Below are positions 16,514-25,501 of a stretch of 64,000 nucleotides of DNA, in pieces. The notes beneath the pieces are model-generated. The model made no database searches, had not been told where the DNA came from, and worked only from the letters and a program-made list of their open reading frames with translations. The first letter of the stretch is position 1; every line of letters starts with the position of its first letter. A program made the translations under genes and the position numbers. This DNA comes from Mycobacterium sp. E787 (lineage in GTDB: Bacteria; Actinomycetota; Actinomycetes; Mycobacteriales; Mycobacteriaceae): NCBI RefSeq assembly GCF_001668725.1, contig NZ_LZKL01000016.1, positions 124,001 through 188,000 of the forward strand, given 5' to 3'.

Positions 16514-17680
16514 TCAGTCGCCCCCTGGGCCTTTGTGTTTCTTGCCCGGGGGACCCGGGTGCGGCGGCGAGGGTGGCGGCAAGGGCTCCACGATGCTGCT
16601 GGGCGTCGCGGTCAAGGTCGTCGTCGGTGACGGCAACGGCGTCGTGGTATCGGCCGGCATCGGTGGCGATGACGAGAACGACGCGTCGAGCACGAACAGC
16701 ATCAGCGCGAGAACGAAGACGGCGATAATCGCCGCGATCCACAGTTTGCGCCGGGGACCGTCCGGATCCAGGCGCGCGCCGGCGGGCGTATAGGCCGGGA
16801 CAGGCGCCGTCATCACCCGGGTCGGCGGGCGGACGGGGGCGGGCACGACGGGAGCGCCGACCATCGCGGCCCGCATCGCGTCGGCCTGGTCGAACCGCCA
16901 TGCCGGGTCGCGCGCCATCGCGCGTTCGATCGTGTCAATTAAGCCCGGCGGCAGACCGGGGCGCAGCGCGGCAAGCGGCGGCGGTGACTCGTACAGGATC
17001 GCGTGCGCCAGCGGGCCCAAATCCTCCTGCGGGAACGGCCGCCGACCGGATAGCGCCTCATAACCCACCACGCCGACGGAATACAGGTCGTCGGCCACCG
17101 TGGCCGGCTTGGCCGTCAGCCGCTCGGGACTCATATAGGCCATGCTGCCGACGACCTCGCCGGTCCGGGTATAGGCGGCACCGGCCGTCCTGGCGATGCC
17201 AAAATCGGCGAGCTTGGGTTCGCCCGTGGCGGTGAACAAGACGTTGCCCGGCTTGACGTCGCGGTGCAGGATGCCGACGTTGTGCGCCTCGGCTAGAGCA
17301 TCGAGGACGCCACAGAGGACGACCTGCACGAACCGCCACGGCAGCGGCCCGCGCGCGATGTGGTCGGCCAGCGACACTCCCGGCAGCCGCTCCATGACGA
17401 TGAACGGCAGCCCGCCGTGCTCGCCGACGTCGTGCACCACGACGACGTGTCGTCCGGTGAGCTGCGCGGCCGCCCGCGCCTCCGCCTCGAACCGCGGACG
17501 GCTCTCCGCCCGGGCCGTCAACCCCGGATCGAGCAGCTTGATCGCCACCGGGCGGCTCAGCTTCAGGTCCCAGCCGTCACGCACCTCGGCCATCGCCCCG
17601 CGGCCGAGGACGCCGCGCAGTTCGTCGCGGCCGCCCACGATCACAGCGGCAGCGGGTGGCTGAGTTCCTTGGAGCTCCAT
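16514..17680 (-). CDS. Membrane Ser/Thr protein kinase (Pkn type)
   Basis: The 388-residue protein is a Hanks-type kinase: glycine loop LGRGAMAEV near residue 25, Lys48 in VAIKLL, HRDVKPGN with catalytic Asp141, DFG at 159-161 and an APE-equivalent MSPER. After the kinase domain come a Pro-rich linker, one membrane helix (LWIAAIIAVFVLALMLFVL) near residue 300, and a short Pro/Thr-rich outer tail. It thus senses signals through a small extracellular tail, unlike PASTA kinases. ATG 17680 is preceded by GGCGGG; longer upstream frames have no support. Partners are not seen nearby. Confidence 0.9.
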   Translation of the reverse strand: MELQGTQPPAAAVIVGGRDELRGVLGRGAMAEVRDGWDLKLSRPVAIKLLDPGLTARAESRPRFEAEARAAAQLTGRHVVVVHDVGEHGGLPFIVMERLPGVSLADHIARGPLPWRFVQVVLCGVLDALAEAHNVGILHRDVKPGNVLFTATGEPKLADFGIARTAGAAYTRTGEVVGSMAYMSPERLTAKPATVADDLYSVGVVGYEALSGRRPFPQEDLGPLAHAILYESPPPLAALRPGLPPGLIDTIERAMARDPAWRFDQADAMRAAMVGAPVVPAPVRPPTRVMTAPVPAYTPAGARLDPDGPRRKLWIAAIIAVFVLALMLFVLDASFSSSPPMPADTTTPLPSPTTTLTATPSSIVEPLPPPSPPHPGPPGKKHKGPGGD

Positions 17681-17984
17681 GTCCCGCCTGTCGGAAAGGG
17701 TGGCCCCCTGCGGGGTCGGGATAACCAAAGGCCAGGGAATCGAAACGTAGCTGCAGCGACTCCGACAAGTCGATCGCGACCAAGACCATTGATCAGGGTC
17801 GCGTGTCGCGCGCTCACATAACGCCAACGGCTCGTCGCCATGGACCGGCCACAGGCCGCGCGCTCTCGTCGCCCTTGCGTTCGGAATCCGATCCGCAAAT
17901 TTTCGAGATTGCCGCCGGCTCGTTGCGCCATACTCACGAGGGGTGCTGTACAAATTCTGCAGCGATTCCCCAGGGGGATGGATA
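17681..17984. other. Divergent intergenic region upstream of nuclease cassette
   Basis: About 300 bases between the kinase start (minus) and the OGG-fold gene start (plus). It must hold both promoters. It contains several short frames without support. No palindrome with long arms was seen by eye. Confidence 0.4.
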
Positions 17985-18689
17985 ATGTCCGAGATGGCCC
18001 TGCGCTTATGCGAACCGTTGGCCCAGCACGCGGAAGCGATTGCGGGTTGCGCCGACCGGCAGACGGTGCGCTATGTCGCTTCGACTTGGCGCTCGTGGCT
18101 TGATCTTGCCGACGTAGATGATGATGTCACCAACAATGTCTTCTCGGCGATTGGGACGGGGACCGTCACGCGTCGGCAGATCCGAAACCTAGCCAAAGAC
18201 GCCGATTCGGCAGATCGGCGGCTGGCGCTGCTGATAACGGCGCTCGTGTGGGGACGCGGCACCGCGAATGGAAGGATGCGCGACCCCATAATTCGGGCGC
18301 TGACGCATCGGGACCGCGATCAGGTACTCGAGCACACGGCCGACCTGGCCAAGCGTGGTGCCGCAGCCGACGCATACGCTGCCTGGACGCTGCCTGGTCT
18401 GCGAGCCCCGTTCTTTACCAAATGGCTATGGGCTGCAAGCTCCTTCAAACCCCAGTTGTGTTGCCTCGTCCAAGATAAACGGGTATGGAACAGCCTCCGA
18501 TCGCTCAACTGGGACAGCCTGCAAGCGTCGGGGCGACGCGACTGGCCTTCGCGCTATGCCGCCTATGTCGCTGATGTCCACGAATGTGCGCACCAGCTCG
18601 GGAATCGCGTCAGCGCCGAAGACATCGAGTGCACGCTGTTTCGGATCAACGGCAACCTCAACGAGCTGCGACCGGCGGCTCTGACCTGA
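17985..18689 (+). CDS. OGG-fold 8-oxoguanine glycosylase-like protein
   Basis: A 234-residue protein whose order of features fits the uncharacterised OGG-fold glycosylase family: VWGRG near 88-92, a GLRAPFFTKWLW helix (Lys146) and QDKRVWNSLRSLNW (Asp164) where OGG-type enzymes keep their catalytic Lys and Asp, then WPSRYAAYVADVHECAHQL. The usual C-terminal Asn-Gly end (RINGNLNE) is present. ATG 17985 follows GGGGGA. It is the first gene of a same-strand cassette with two nuclease-like proteins. Base removal from damaged or modified DNA is the expected chemistry, but activity is not shown for this family here. Confidence 0.75.
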   Translation: MSEMALRLCEPLAQHAEAIAGCADRQTVRYVASTWRSWLDLADVDDDVTNNVFSAIGTGTVTRRQIRNLAKDADSADRRLALLITALVWGRGTANGRMRDPIIRALTHRDRDQVLEHTADLAKRGAAADAYAAWTLPGLRAPFFTKWLWAASSFKPQLCCLVQDKRVWNSLRSLNWDSLQASGRRDWPSRYAAYVADVHECAHQLGNRVSAEDIECTLFRINGNLNELRPAALT

Positions 18690-18722
18690 ACTAACTCAGC
18701 TCGGTTAACTAGGGGAACTTCT

Positions 18723-19712
18723 GTGACAAGCGCGAACCTCGGTCGACTCACTACCGTCCCGCCTCGCACCGTGTGGGTGCACGAGGCGCACGACTTCACA
18801 CCTTGGCTTCTGCAAAACGTCGACGTCCTCAGCGACCTGCTCGGCATGGAACTTGAGCTGAAAGTCGCAGAACATCCAGTCGGCGACTTCTCACTGGACC
18901 TTCTGGGACACGACCTCTCTGATGAGAGCGTGGTCATCGTCGAAAACCAGCTGGCACAGTCGGACCACGTCCACCTCGGTCAGATCCTTACCTACGCGGC
19001 AGGAACAAATCCCACGACGATCGTCTGGATTACCACCGGCTTTCGGCCCGAACACCGAGCGGCGCTGGACTGGCTAAACGAACATACTGACCCCGGCACA
19101 CGCTTCTTCGGCGTCGAGATCGAAGTCGTACAGATCGGGGACTCCGTCCCAGCACCAAACTTCAAGCTCGTCGCCGAGCCCAACGACTGGGAGAAGCACG
19201 TCAAAGCTGCCACGGCGGCCGGCACGATCACGGAGCGGTCAAGGCTCTATTGGGACTTTTGGGAGCAATTCCGCGTTCGAGTGGTCAACGAGCACCCTGA
19301 CTGGACGAGGCGAAAGACATCAACGCGCGACTCTTGGTACGACCTCGCCACGGGCACAAGCGGGGTTGTTTACTCGAGTGCCTTCACACGCAGCGGTCTT
19401 GCCGTTCAGTTGTACTTCAACGACGCCGATCCAGCGGTCAACAGGGCTCGCTTCGAGTCACTGCTCGCAAAGAAAGGTCCGTTTGAACAGGATCTAAGGG
19501 AGCAGGCGGTCTGGGATGAGATGACCGATCGAAAGGCCGCCCGCGTCTACATCACCTCGCCGTTCGACGATGTTGCTAACGTCGAACGCTGGCCCGCAAT
19601 GATCGACTGGCTGCTGGATCGGCATGCACGCCTTCGGCAAGCGGTCCAAGCGGTCGGGGGGCTGGGGTCACTTCCCACTAGCCGGGCTGGATCAGCACTT
19701 GTTGAGCCCTAA
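18723..19712 (+). CDS. DUF4268-type PD-(D/E)XK nuclease-like protein
   Basis: The 329-residue protein starts with a nuclease-like domain: GDFSLDLLG with Asp59 and VVIVENQLAQSDHVHLGQ with Glu74 and Gln76, the D...E-N-Q form of the PD-(D/E)XK core, followed by LTYAAG and the EHRAALDWLNE helix of this family. The C-terminal half (FWEQFRVRV, SWYDLATG, YLQLYF-like strands and the DREAR-type helix) is the DUF4268 domain. GTG 18723 has AGGGGAA upstream, and only 33 bases separate it from the OGG-fold gene. Its 3' end overlaps the next gene. Such proteins occur in defence islands; activity is unproven. Confidence 0.8.
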   Translation: MTSANLGRLTTVPPRTVWVHEAHDFTPWLLQNVDVLSDLLGMELELKVAEHPVGDFSLDLLGHDLSDESVVIVENQLAQSDHVHLGQILTYAAGTNPTTIVWITTGFRPEHRAALDWLNEHTDPGTRFFGVEIEVVQIGDSVPAPNFKLVAEPNDWEKHVKAATAAGTITERSRLYWDFWEQFRVRVVNEHPDWTRRKTSTRDSWYDLATGTSGVVYSSAFTRSGLAVQLYFNDADPAVNRARFESLLAKKGPFEQDLREQAVWDEMTDRKAARVYITSPFDDVANVERWPAMIDWLLDRHARLRQAVQAVGGLGSLPTSRAGSALVEP

Positions 19713-20217
19713 CGACCCATATAGAGAGCGCATCGCCAGGACCGCGGAACTCGTTGGTCGTCTCCACGAGATCATCGCCGAGCTAGAAGAACTCCATCCG
19801 GGGCGCAAGTTTCCGTTAGATGGTCATTTGGTGGGATCGCTGGCTGAGGCCGCGGCCGAGGCCATGTTCGACATCACGCTTAAGCCTCCATCCACGCCAG
19901 GCCATGACGCCGTTGTGAACGCAGATCGACAGCCTGTGGAGATCAAGGGCACCTATGGCAACAGCGGAGTTGCGTTGCGAATGACGTCGCATGCGGCCGC
20001 CGTCTCGCTCATCGTCCTGCGGTTGTCTCGGCAGTCTGGTGAAGATCACGAAGTGGTGTACAACGGTCCGCTGATATTGGCGGCCACAGCCGCAGGCCCA
20101 CCCGGATCTAACGGTCAGGCACGCATTGGGCTCAATCGACTGCGCTCGCTGAATGCCCAAGTCCCCGAGGATGATCGAGTGCCAGTGCGCCTTTCCAATG
20201 GCGACACTACGGTCTGA
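19624..20217 (+). CDS. DUF6998-like putative nuclease
   Basis: A protein of up to 197 residues. After a helical N-terminus it has LVGSLAEAAAEAMFDI (Glu76), GHDAVVNADRQPVEIKGTYG with Asp95, Glu106 and Lys108, that is a D...ExK active-site pattern, and strands AAVSLIVLRLSRQ and YNGPLILAA. This fits the DUF6998 group, which I recall as restriction-like. ATG 19624 overlaps the DUF4268 gene by 89 bases; a TTG near 19693 overlapping only the stop is an equally good start. It closes the cassette before the convergent PHP gene. Confidence 0.7.
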   Translation: MHAFGKRSKRSGGWGHFPLAGLDQHLLSPNDPYRERIARTAELVGRLHEIIAELEELHPGRKFPLDGHLVGSLAEAAAEAMFDITLKPPSTPGHDAVVNADRQPVEIKGTYGNSGVALRMTSHAAAVSLIVLRLSRQSGEDHEVVYNGPLILAATAAGPPGSNGQARIGLNRLRSLNAQVPEDDRVPVRLSNGDTTV

Positions 20218-20241
20218 CGATCCGGCCCGGAAAGACCTTGC

Positions 20242-21639
20242 TCAGGCCAGCCACACCGGATTCGTCAGCGCGACCATCGCGCCGAGCGGGCGGCGCGGCG
20301 CCTCTCGTATCTCCAGGCGCGCGAAGCGTGCCGACGCGGCGTCGACTTCCCACCGCAGCATGGTCCGCGCCGGCCCGCGCACCGTCGCCCGGCCGACGCA
20401 ACCCTCCGCGGTGACCAGGGCGGCGGTCGTCCCGGCGGCCCCGGTGATCATCGCGGTGACGGTCACCGGCGCCTCGGGCGGCACCCGCAGCGTCTCACCG
20501 GGACCGGCTCCCCGACCCGCACACGATGCGGTGAATTCGACTGTGACAGAACGTGATCGCGCGATATACGAACGGCCACGGCGCAACCCGTCGACCAACG
20601 CGGGCGTCGACAGCTCCCGCGCGTACACGACCGTCTGCGGCGAACCCACCGGCTGGTCATGCGCGTGGGAGTCACTGCCCCCGACCGCCACGACGCGCCG
20701 GCCCTGACACAGCAGACGCTGCCACATGCGCAGCGACACCTCGTCGTCGAGGTTCCACCGGCCGTTCCACACCTCGAGCCCATCGACATGGTCAAAACCG
20801 AACTCCCACAACGACCCCGGCACCGGCGCGGCGGGATGGGCGGCAAAAACCAGCCCGCCGGCCGAGCGGACCTCCGAGGCGAAGCGCGGGAACACCCCGT
20901 CGCGTGGCGCGTATCGCCAATCGACCCAGCCACCCGGCGGCAGCCCGACGGCGAGCCAGTGCCCGTGCCTGGTGGTGACCTCCTCGCCGGGAATCACCAA
21001 CAACCCGCCGGCGCGGCACGCCGGCCACACCCGGTTGGCCGAGTTGGTGTTGTGGTCGGTGGAGACGATGAAGTCCAGCCCGCTTTCGTGCGCGGCCGCC
21101 ACCAGTTCAACCGGATGGCGCTGGCCGTCGGAGTGCACGGTGTGCAGGTGCAGGTCGCCGCGGTACCAGCCGGCTCGGCCGGCGGGCGGCGCCGGATACG
21201 CGACGAACGGGCCGCTGTCCGGGCCGGGCTGCCCGCGTTCCAGGGTGACGTGCGCCTCCCAGGCCATTCCCCACGGGCTCAGCACCACCGGACCGAGGGC
21301 CACCGCCCACAGGCCCGGCTCGATGCGCCCCGCCAGGTAACCCGGGGTGGCGTGGCCGGCGGAGATCTCAAAGCCGTCGCGGGCGCCGCCCGACCATCCC
21401 CGGAATCCGGCCGCATTGCCCAGGTCGTGACCCGCCGGCCCAAACATGCCCAGATCCAACACGTTTCGGATCGGCCCGCCCACCGCGAAGCGGTCATGCG
21501 ACGTGGTGACCCGGATTCGCTGCACGCCCAACGGGACCTCGAACGGCAGGTAGGCCCACTGGTCGATCCCGAACCGGAACCGGCCCGAAAACGACAGCTG
21601 GATCGCCTGTGCGTCGCGCTGCTCGGTCGCGATGCTCAC
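20242..21639 (-). CDS. PHP-domain metallohydrolase (CehA/McbA type)
   Basis: A 465-residue protein. Residues 158-200 carry the PHP metal motifs YRGDLHLHTVHSDG (Asp162, His164, His166) and STDHNT (Asp195, His196), with HPAAP and GGSDSHAHD later in the chain. The N-terminal 150 residues form a separate beta-rich domain and the C-terminal part another. Named relatives hydrolyse carbamates and phosphoesters. The start ATG 21639 is the first in frame. The gene has its own divergent promoter from the PhyH-like gene at 21765. The substrate cannot be told. Confidence 0.85.
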   Translation of the reverse strand: MSIATEQRDAQAIQLSFSGRFRFGIDQWAYLPFEVPLGVQRIRVTTSHDRFAVGGPIRNVLDLGMFGPAGHDLGNAAGFRGWSGGARDGFEISAGHATPGYLAGRIEPGLWAVALGPVVLSPWGMAWEAHVTLERGQPGPDSGPFVAYPAPPAGRAGWYRGDLHLHTVHSDGQRHPVELVAAAHESGLDFIVSTDHNTNSANRVWPACRAGGLLVIPGEEVTTRHGHWLAVGLPPGGWVDWRYAPRDGVFPRFASEVRSAGGLVFAAHPAAPVPGSLWEFGFDHVDGLEVWNGRWNLDDEVSLRMWQRLLCQGRRVVAVGGSDSHAHDQPVGSPQTVVYARELSTPALVDGLRRGRSYIARSRSVTVEFTASCAGRGAGPGETLRVPPEAPVTVTAMITGAAGTTAALVTAEGCVGRATVRGPARTMLRWEVDAASARFARLEIREAPRRPLGAMVALTNPVWLA

Positions 21640-21764
21640 GGCCTTCCTCCCCTATCGGTACAGGCCCAGGATCCCGCACGAAGGAGTAACCACCCGTTAC
21701 TGCGACACGAACTCCCGCCGTCGGGCCACTGTCATTTGGATGCTGAGTTACTTAGGGTCTGCGT

Positions 21765-22619
21765 ATGAGCATCGACGACGAGCCCGTCACGACGCTGGAC
21801 GACCTCAAAACCGATCTGGCGGGCCGGTACAAATGGACACCGAGCGGCGGCGCGTCCGTCGACCCCGCGATCGTCGACGCGGACATGGCGGCCCTCGACC
21901 GCGACGGCTACGTCATCTGGGAGAACCTGCTCGGCGCCGACGAGTGCCAACAGATCCGCGACACCGTCGGCCCGATGCTCGCCCACACCGGACGCAACTC
22001 CTTCGAGGGACGGCGCACCCAACGCATCTACAGCGTGCTGAGCAGGGCCCGCGTGTGCGACCGGCTCGTCGATCACCCGCGGGTGCTCGCGGTGCTCGAC
22101 CGCCTCCTGATGCCCAACTACCTGCTTTCGGCGTTGCAGGCCATCAACATTCAGCCCGGGGAGTCCGCGCAGCTGGCCCATCACGACGACGGCTTCTACC
22201 CGATCCCGCGGCCGCGGGCTCCCCTGGCCGCCGCGACGATCTGGGCGATCGACGACTTCACCGCCGACAACGGCGCCACCGTGCTATTCCCTGGCAGTCA
22301 CCACTGGGGCGCGCGCCGGCCCGGGCCCGACGACCGCGCGCTGCCCGTCGTCATGCCCGCCGGCTCGTGCGTCTTCTTCGTCGGAACCCTGTGGCACGGC
22401 GGCGGCGCCAACACGACCGCCCACGCGCGGCTGGCCGTCACGGGCCAGTACTGCCAACCGTGGCTGCGGCCGATGGAGTCATACACTCTGTCGATGCCAC
22501 GCGACGTCGCCCGCACGGTCTCCGCCGACATCCAGCGCATGATCGGCTACAGCATCCACCCGCCGTTCGTCGGCAACGTCGACGGCCTGCACCCGCTGCG
22601 CCTGCTGGAGCAGCCGTGA
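21765..22619 (+). CDS. Phytanoyl-CoA dioxygenase (PhyH) family
   Basis: The 284-residue protein has the double-stranded beta-helix motifs of Fe(II)/2-oxoglutarate oxygenases: AHHDDGFYPI with the His-x-Asp pair at 139-142, GTLWHGGGAN with the second His at 211, and RLAVTGQY with the 2-oxoglutarate-binding Arg at 222. N-terminal DRDGYVIWENLL is the usual entry strand. It should hydroxylate an organic acid or CoA ester. Its stop overlaps the GTG of the FAD oxidase gene (GTGA), so the two are translated together, and a hydroxylated product may pass to the oxidase. Confidence 0.9.
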   Translation: MSIDDEPVTTLDDLKTDLAGRYKWTPSGGASVDPAIVDADMAALDRDGYVIWENLLGADECQQIRDTVGPMLAHTGRNSFEGRRTQRIYSVLSRARVCDRLVDHPRVLAVLDRLLMPNYLLSALQAINIQPGESAQLAHHDDGFYPIPRPRAPLAAATIWAIDDFTADNGATVLFPGSHHWGARRPGPDDRALPVVMPAGSCVFFVGTLWHGGGANTTAHARLAVTGQYCQPWLRPMESYTLSMPRDVARTVSADIQRMIGYSIHPPFVGNVDGLHPLRLLEQP

Positions 22620-23995
22620 GCGACGTGGCAGAACGGTTCGCGAGCATCGTCGGCGAGCACAACTTCCTGACCGGCGACGCGATCCCCGAGGACTATTGGC
22701 ACGACGAGGTGCTGACGACGCCGCCGCAGAAGCCGGCCTACGTCGCCAAACCGGCCACCGTGGAAGAGGTTTCGCGGCTGCTCAAAGCCGCCAGCGAAAA
22801 CAAGATCCCGGTGACCGCCCGCGGCTCCGGCAGCGGCCTATCGGGCGCGGCGATCCCGCGCGCCGACGGGCTGCTGATCTCCTTCGAGCGGATGAACGCG
22901 ATCCTCGAGGTCGACACCACCAACCAGGTCGCCGTCGTCCAGCCCGGCGTGACGCTGACCGAGCTGGACGCCGCGACCGTCGACTCCGGGCTGAGCTACA
23001 TGGTGCACCCGGGCGAGCTGTCGTCGAGCGTCGGCGGCAACGTCGGCACCAACGCCGGCGGCATGCGCGCGGTCAAGTACGGCATCGCCCGCCACAACGT
23101 GCTCGGGCTGCAGGCGGTGCTGCCGACCGGCGAGATCATCCGCACCGGCGGCAAGATCGCCAAGGTGTCCACCGGCTACGACCTGACCCAGCTCATCGTC
23201 GGCTCCGAGGGCACCCTGGCCCTGGCCACCGAGGTCATCGTCAAGCTGCACCCGCGCCTCGGCCACGCCGCGACCGTGCTCGCCCCGTTCGCCGACTTCG
23301 ACCAGGTCATGGAGGCGGTGCCCCAGGTCCTGGCCAGCGGCCTGGCGCCCTACATCCTCGAATACATCGACAACATGACGATGGCCGCGCTCGTCCACAC
23401 CCAGAACCTCGAACTCGGCGTCCCCGACGACGTCCGCGACAGCTGCCAGGCGTATCTCGTTGTGGCGCTTGAGAATCGCACCGCCGACCGGCTGGACGAG
23501 GACGTCGAGCGGGCCGGCGAGCTGGTGGTCGAGCTGGGCGCCGTCGACGCCTATGTGCTGGAAGGGATCTCGGCGCGCAAGCTGATCGAGGCGCGGGAGA
23601 AGGCGTTCTGGACGGCCAAGGCGATCGGCGCCGACGACATCATCGACACCGTGGTGCCGCGCTCGGCGATGCCGAAGTTCCTCGCCGGCGCGCGGAGCCT
23701 GGCAGCCGAAGCCGGTGGCGCCGCGGCGGGCTGCGGACACGCGGGCGACGGCAACGTGCACCTGGCCATCATCTGCAAAGACCCGGCGAAAAAGAAGCAG
23801 CTGATGACCGACATCCTGGCGCTGGCAATGGAGTTGGGCGGCGCGATCTCGGGCGAACACGGCCTGGGCCGCGCCAAGACCCCGTACTTCCTGCAGCTGG
23901 AAGACCCGGTCAAGGTCGACCTGATGCGCCGCATCAAGCAGAGCTTCGACCCGGCGGGCATCCTCAACCCCGACGTGCTGTTCGGCCAGCGCTAA
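22616..23995 (+). CDS. FAD-linked oxidase, GlcD/D-lactate dehydrogenase type
   Basis: The 459-residue protein follows the FAD-linked oxidase plan: PVTARGSGSGLSGAAIP at residues 65-81 for the PP-loop, VGGNVGTNAGGMRAVKYG and VGSEGTLALATEVIVKL for FAD, and C-terminal CGHAGDGNVH and GEHGLGRAKTPY of the glycolate/lactate oxidase cap. It should oxidise a 2-hydroxyacid. GTG 22616 overlaps the previous stop. The gene is longer in the same frame upstream, but those codons overlap the PhyH gene and are not used. Pairing with a dioxygenase suggests alpha-oxidation of a branched or fatty acid. Confidence 0.92.
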   Translation: MSDVAERFASIVGEHNFLTGDAIPEDYWHDEVLTTPPQKPAYVAKPATVEEVSRLLKAASENKIPVTARGSGSGLSGAAIPRADGLLISFERMNAILEVDTTNQVAVVQPGVTLTELDAATVDSGLSYMVHPGELSSSVGGNVGTNAGGMRAVKYGIARHNVLGLQAVLPTGEIIRTGGKIAKVSTGYDLTQLIVGSEGTLALATEVIVKLHPRLGHAATVLAPFADFDQVMEAVPQVLASGLAPYILEYIDNMTMAALVHTQNLELGVPDDVRDSCQAYLVVALENRTADRLDEDVERAGELVVELGAVDAYVLEGISARKLIEAREKAFWTAKAIGADDIIDTVVPRSAMPKFLAGARSLAAEAGGAAAGCGHAGDGNVHLAIICKDPAKKKQLMTDILALAMELGGAISGEHGLGRAKTPYFLQLEDPVKVDLMRRIKQSFDPAGILNPDVLFGQR

Positions 23996-25467
23996 GTGGC
24001 CGAAGCGTATTCCAGCACCGGCTCCGACGAGTCGACGTGGCCGTTGCTGATGATCCGCAGCCGGTCCGGGCGCACCTCGTAACGAACCCCGTTGTCCGGA
24101 TTGGTCACATCGAAACCGTCCGACGAGCGCACCGCGTCGGTCAGCTCGATGTGGGCGCCGTCGCGGATGCGCTCGCCGCGGTAGTAGAAACTGCCGGGCG
24201 CGCTCTGGCACACCACCGCGAGCGACTGGGCGGTCCGCACCACTGCGGCGGGCGGGTTGCCCGGGTCGCATCGCGCGGTATGCCCGACGAAGCCCAGACC
24301 GTCGGCGCCCTGGACGGGCTGCGACAGCGACGGCGTCTTCGTCGTCGACGGCGCCGGGGGCGCCCCCGATGCTTCCTCATGGGGTGAACCGCCGTGGTTG
24401 CCGAACAGGATCACGAACGTCGCGATGACCGCCGCGACCACCAGCAAAATCGCCGCCGCCCCGGCGACGACGATCGGCGCCCGGCGAACAGCCGGACTCG
24501 ACGGGCGTTGCGGCGCCGGCGCGGGAGGCGGATACGGGCTGTAACCGGTGTCGTCGGGGTTGGGGAAGACCGCCGAGAACGGCCGGGTGCGCGACGGCGG
24601 TTCGGGTGGCGCCGACGGCGTCTGCCCGAAGGCCGCCCTGGCCAGTTCACCCGCGGACGAGAACCGCGCGGCGGGATCCTTGGCCATGCCCCGGGCGATG
24701 ACGCCGTCGAACGCCTTGTCGATCCCCCGGCGCATGATGCTCGGCCGGGGCGGCGGCGAGAACAGGTGCGCGCTGATCAGCGGCGGGATTTCGGCGGCCT
24801 CGAACGGCGGTTGACCGGTGAGGCATTCGTAGAGCACGCACGCCAGCGAGTAGACGTCGGTCTGCGGGCCCACCCAGGTGCCGTTGAATCGCTCGGGCGC
24901 CATGTAGGCGCACGACCCGATCAGCGGCCCGCCCGCCGTCAAGCTGGGATCCCCGCCGGCGTAGGCGATGCCGAAGTCGACCAGGTACGCGAACCCGTCG
25001 TCGGTGAGCAGCACATTCTCCGGCTTCACGTCGCGGTGCACCAGCCCGTCGGCATGCGCCGCGTCCAGCGCGGACGCCACCTGGGCCGTGATCGACGCCG
25101 CCTGCGCGGGTTCGAGCGCGCCGCGTTCGCGCAGCAGGTCTTTCAGGCTGCGGCCATCGACCAGGCGCATGTCGATGAAGAGCACGCCGTCGATTTCGCC
25201 GAAGTCGTGCACCGGGATGACGTGCGGTTCCTGCAGCCGCGCCGCCAGCCGCGATTCTCGCCGGAAGCGCTCCTGGAAACCCGCGTCCGCCGCCATCTCG
25301 GGACGCAACAGCTTCAGCGCGACCATCCGGCCCTTCCGCGTGTCGAAGGCCCGGTACACCTCGCCCATTCCGCCCGCACCGATCAGCGATCGCAGCTCGT
25401 AGGGCCCGAACCGGGTGCCCAGGCGCGGGCGACGGTACGTCGAAAACACGTTGACCAGGGTTCCCAC
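23992..25467 (-). CDS. Membrane Ser/Thr protein kinase, PknE/PknF-like
   Basis: The 491-residue protein has an intact kinase domain: GAGGMGEV at 30-37, Lys52 in VALKLL, HRDVKPEN with Asp146 and DFG at 164-166, MAPERF after it. A Pro-rich juxtamembrane part, one membrane helix (IVVAGAAAILLVVAAVIATFVILF) near 340, and an outer domain of about 110 residues with two Cys (RCDPG, VVCQS) follow. GTG 25467 is the only in-frame start near the domain. It overlaps the oxidase gene by four bases tail to tail. The outer domain has the SFYYRGER pattern found in other mycobacterial kinases. Confidence 0.9.
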   Translation of the reverse strand: MGTLVNVFSTYRRPRLGTRFGPYELRSLIGAGGMGEVYRAFDTRKGRMVALKLLRPEMAADAGFQERFRRESRLAARLQEPHVIPVHDFGEIDGVLFIDMRLVDGRSLKDLLRERGALEPAQAASITAQVASALDAAHADGLVHRDVKPENVLLTDDGFAYLVDFGIAYAGGDPSLTAGGPLIGSCAYMAPERFNGTWVGPQTDVYSLACVLYECLTGQPPFEAAEIPPLISAHLFSPPPRPSIMRRGIDKAFDGVIARGMAKDPAARFSSAGELARAAFGQTPSAPPEPPSRTRPFSAVFPNPDDTGYSPYPPPAPAPQRPSSPAVRRAPIVVAGAAAILLVVAAVIATFVILFGNHGGSPHEEASGAPPAPSTTKTPSLSQPVQGADGLGFVGHTARCDPGNPPAAVVRTAQSLAVVCQSAPGSFYYRGERIRDGAHIELTDAVRSSDGFDVTNPDNGVRYEVRPDRLRIISNGHVDSSEPVLEYASAT

Positions 25468-25501
25468 ATCGAGCGCGCAGATAACCCCCGACGCGGCCGC
25501 C

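Noticed and set aside
22838..24271. A 477-codon minus-strand frame
   Set aside because: It is antisense to the FAD oxidase gene, which has all expected motifs; the minus frame has none.
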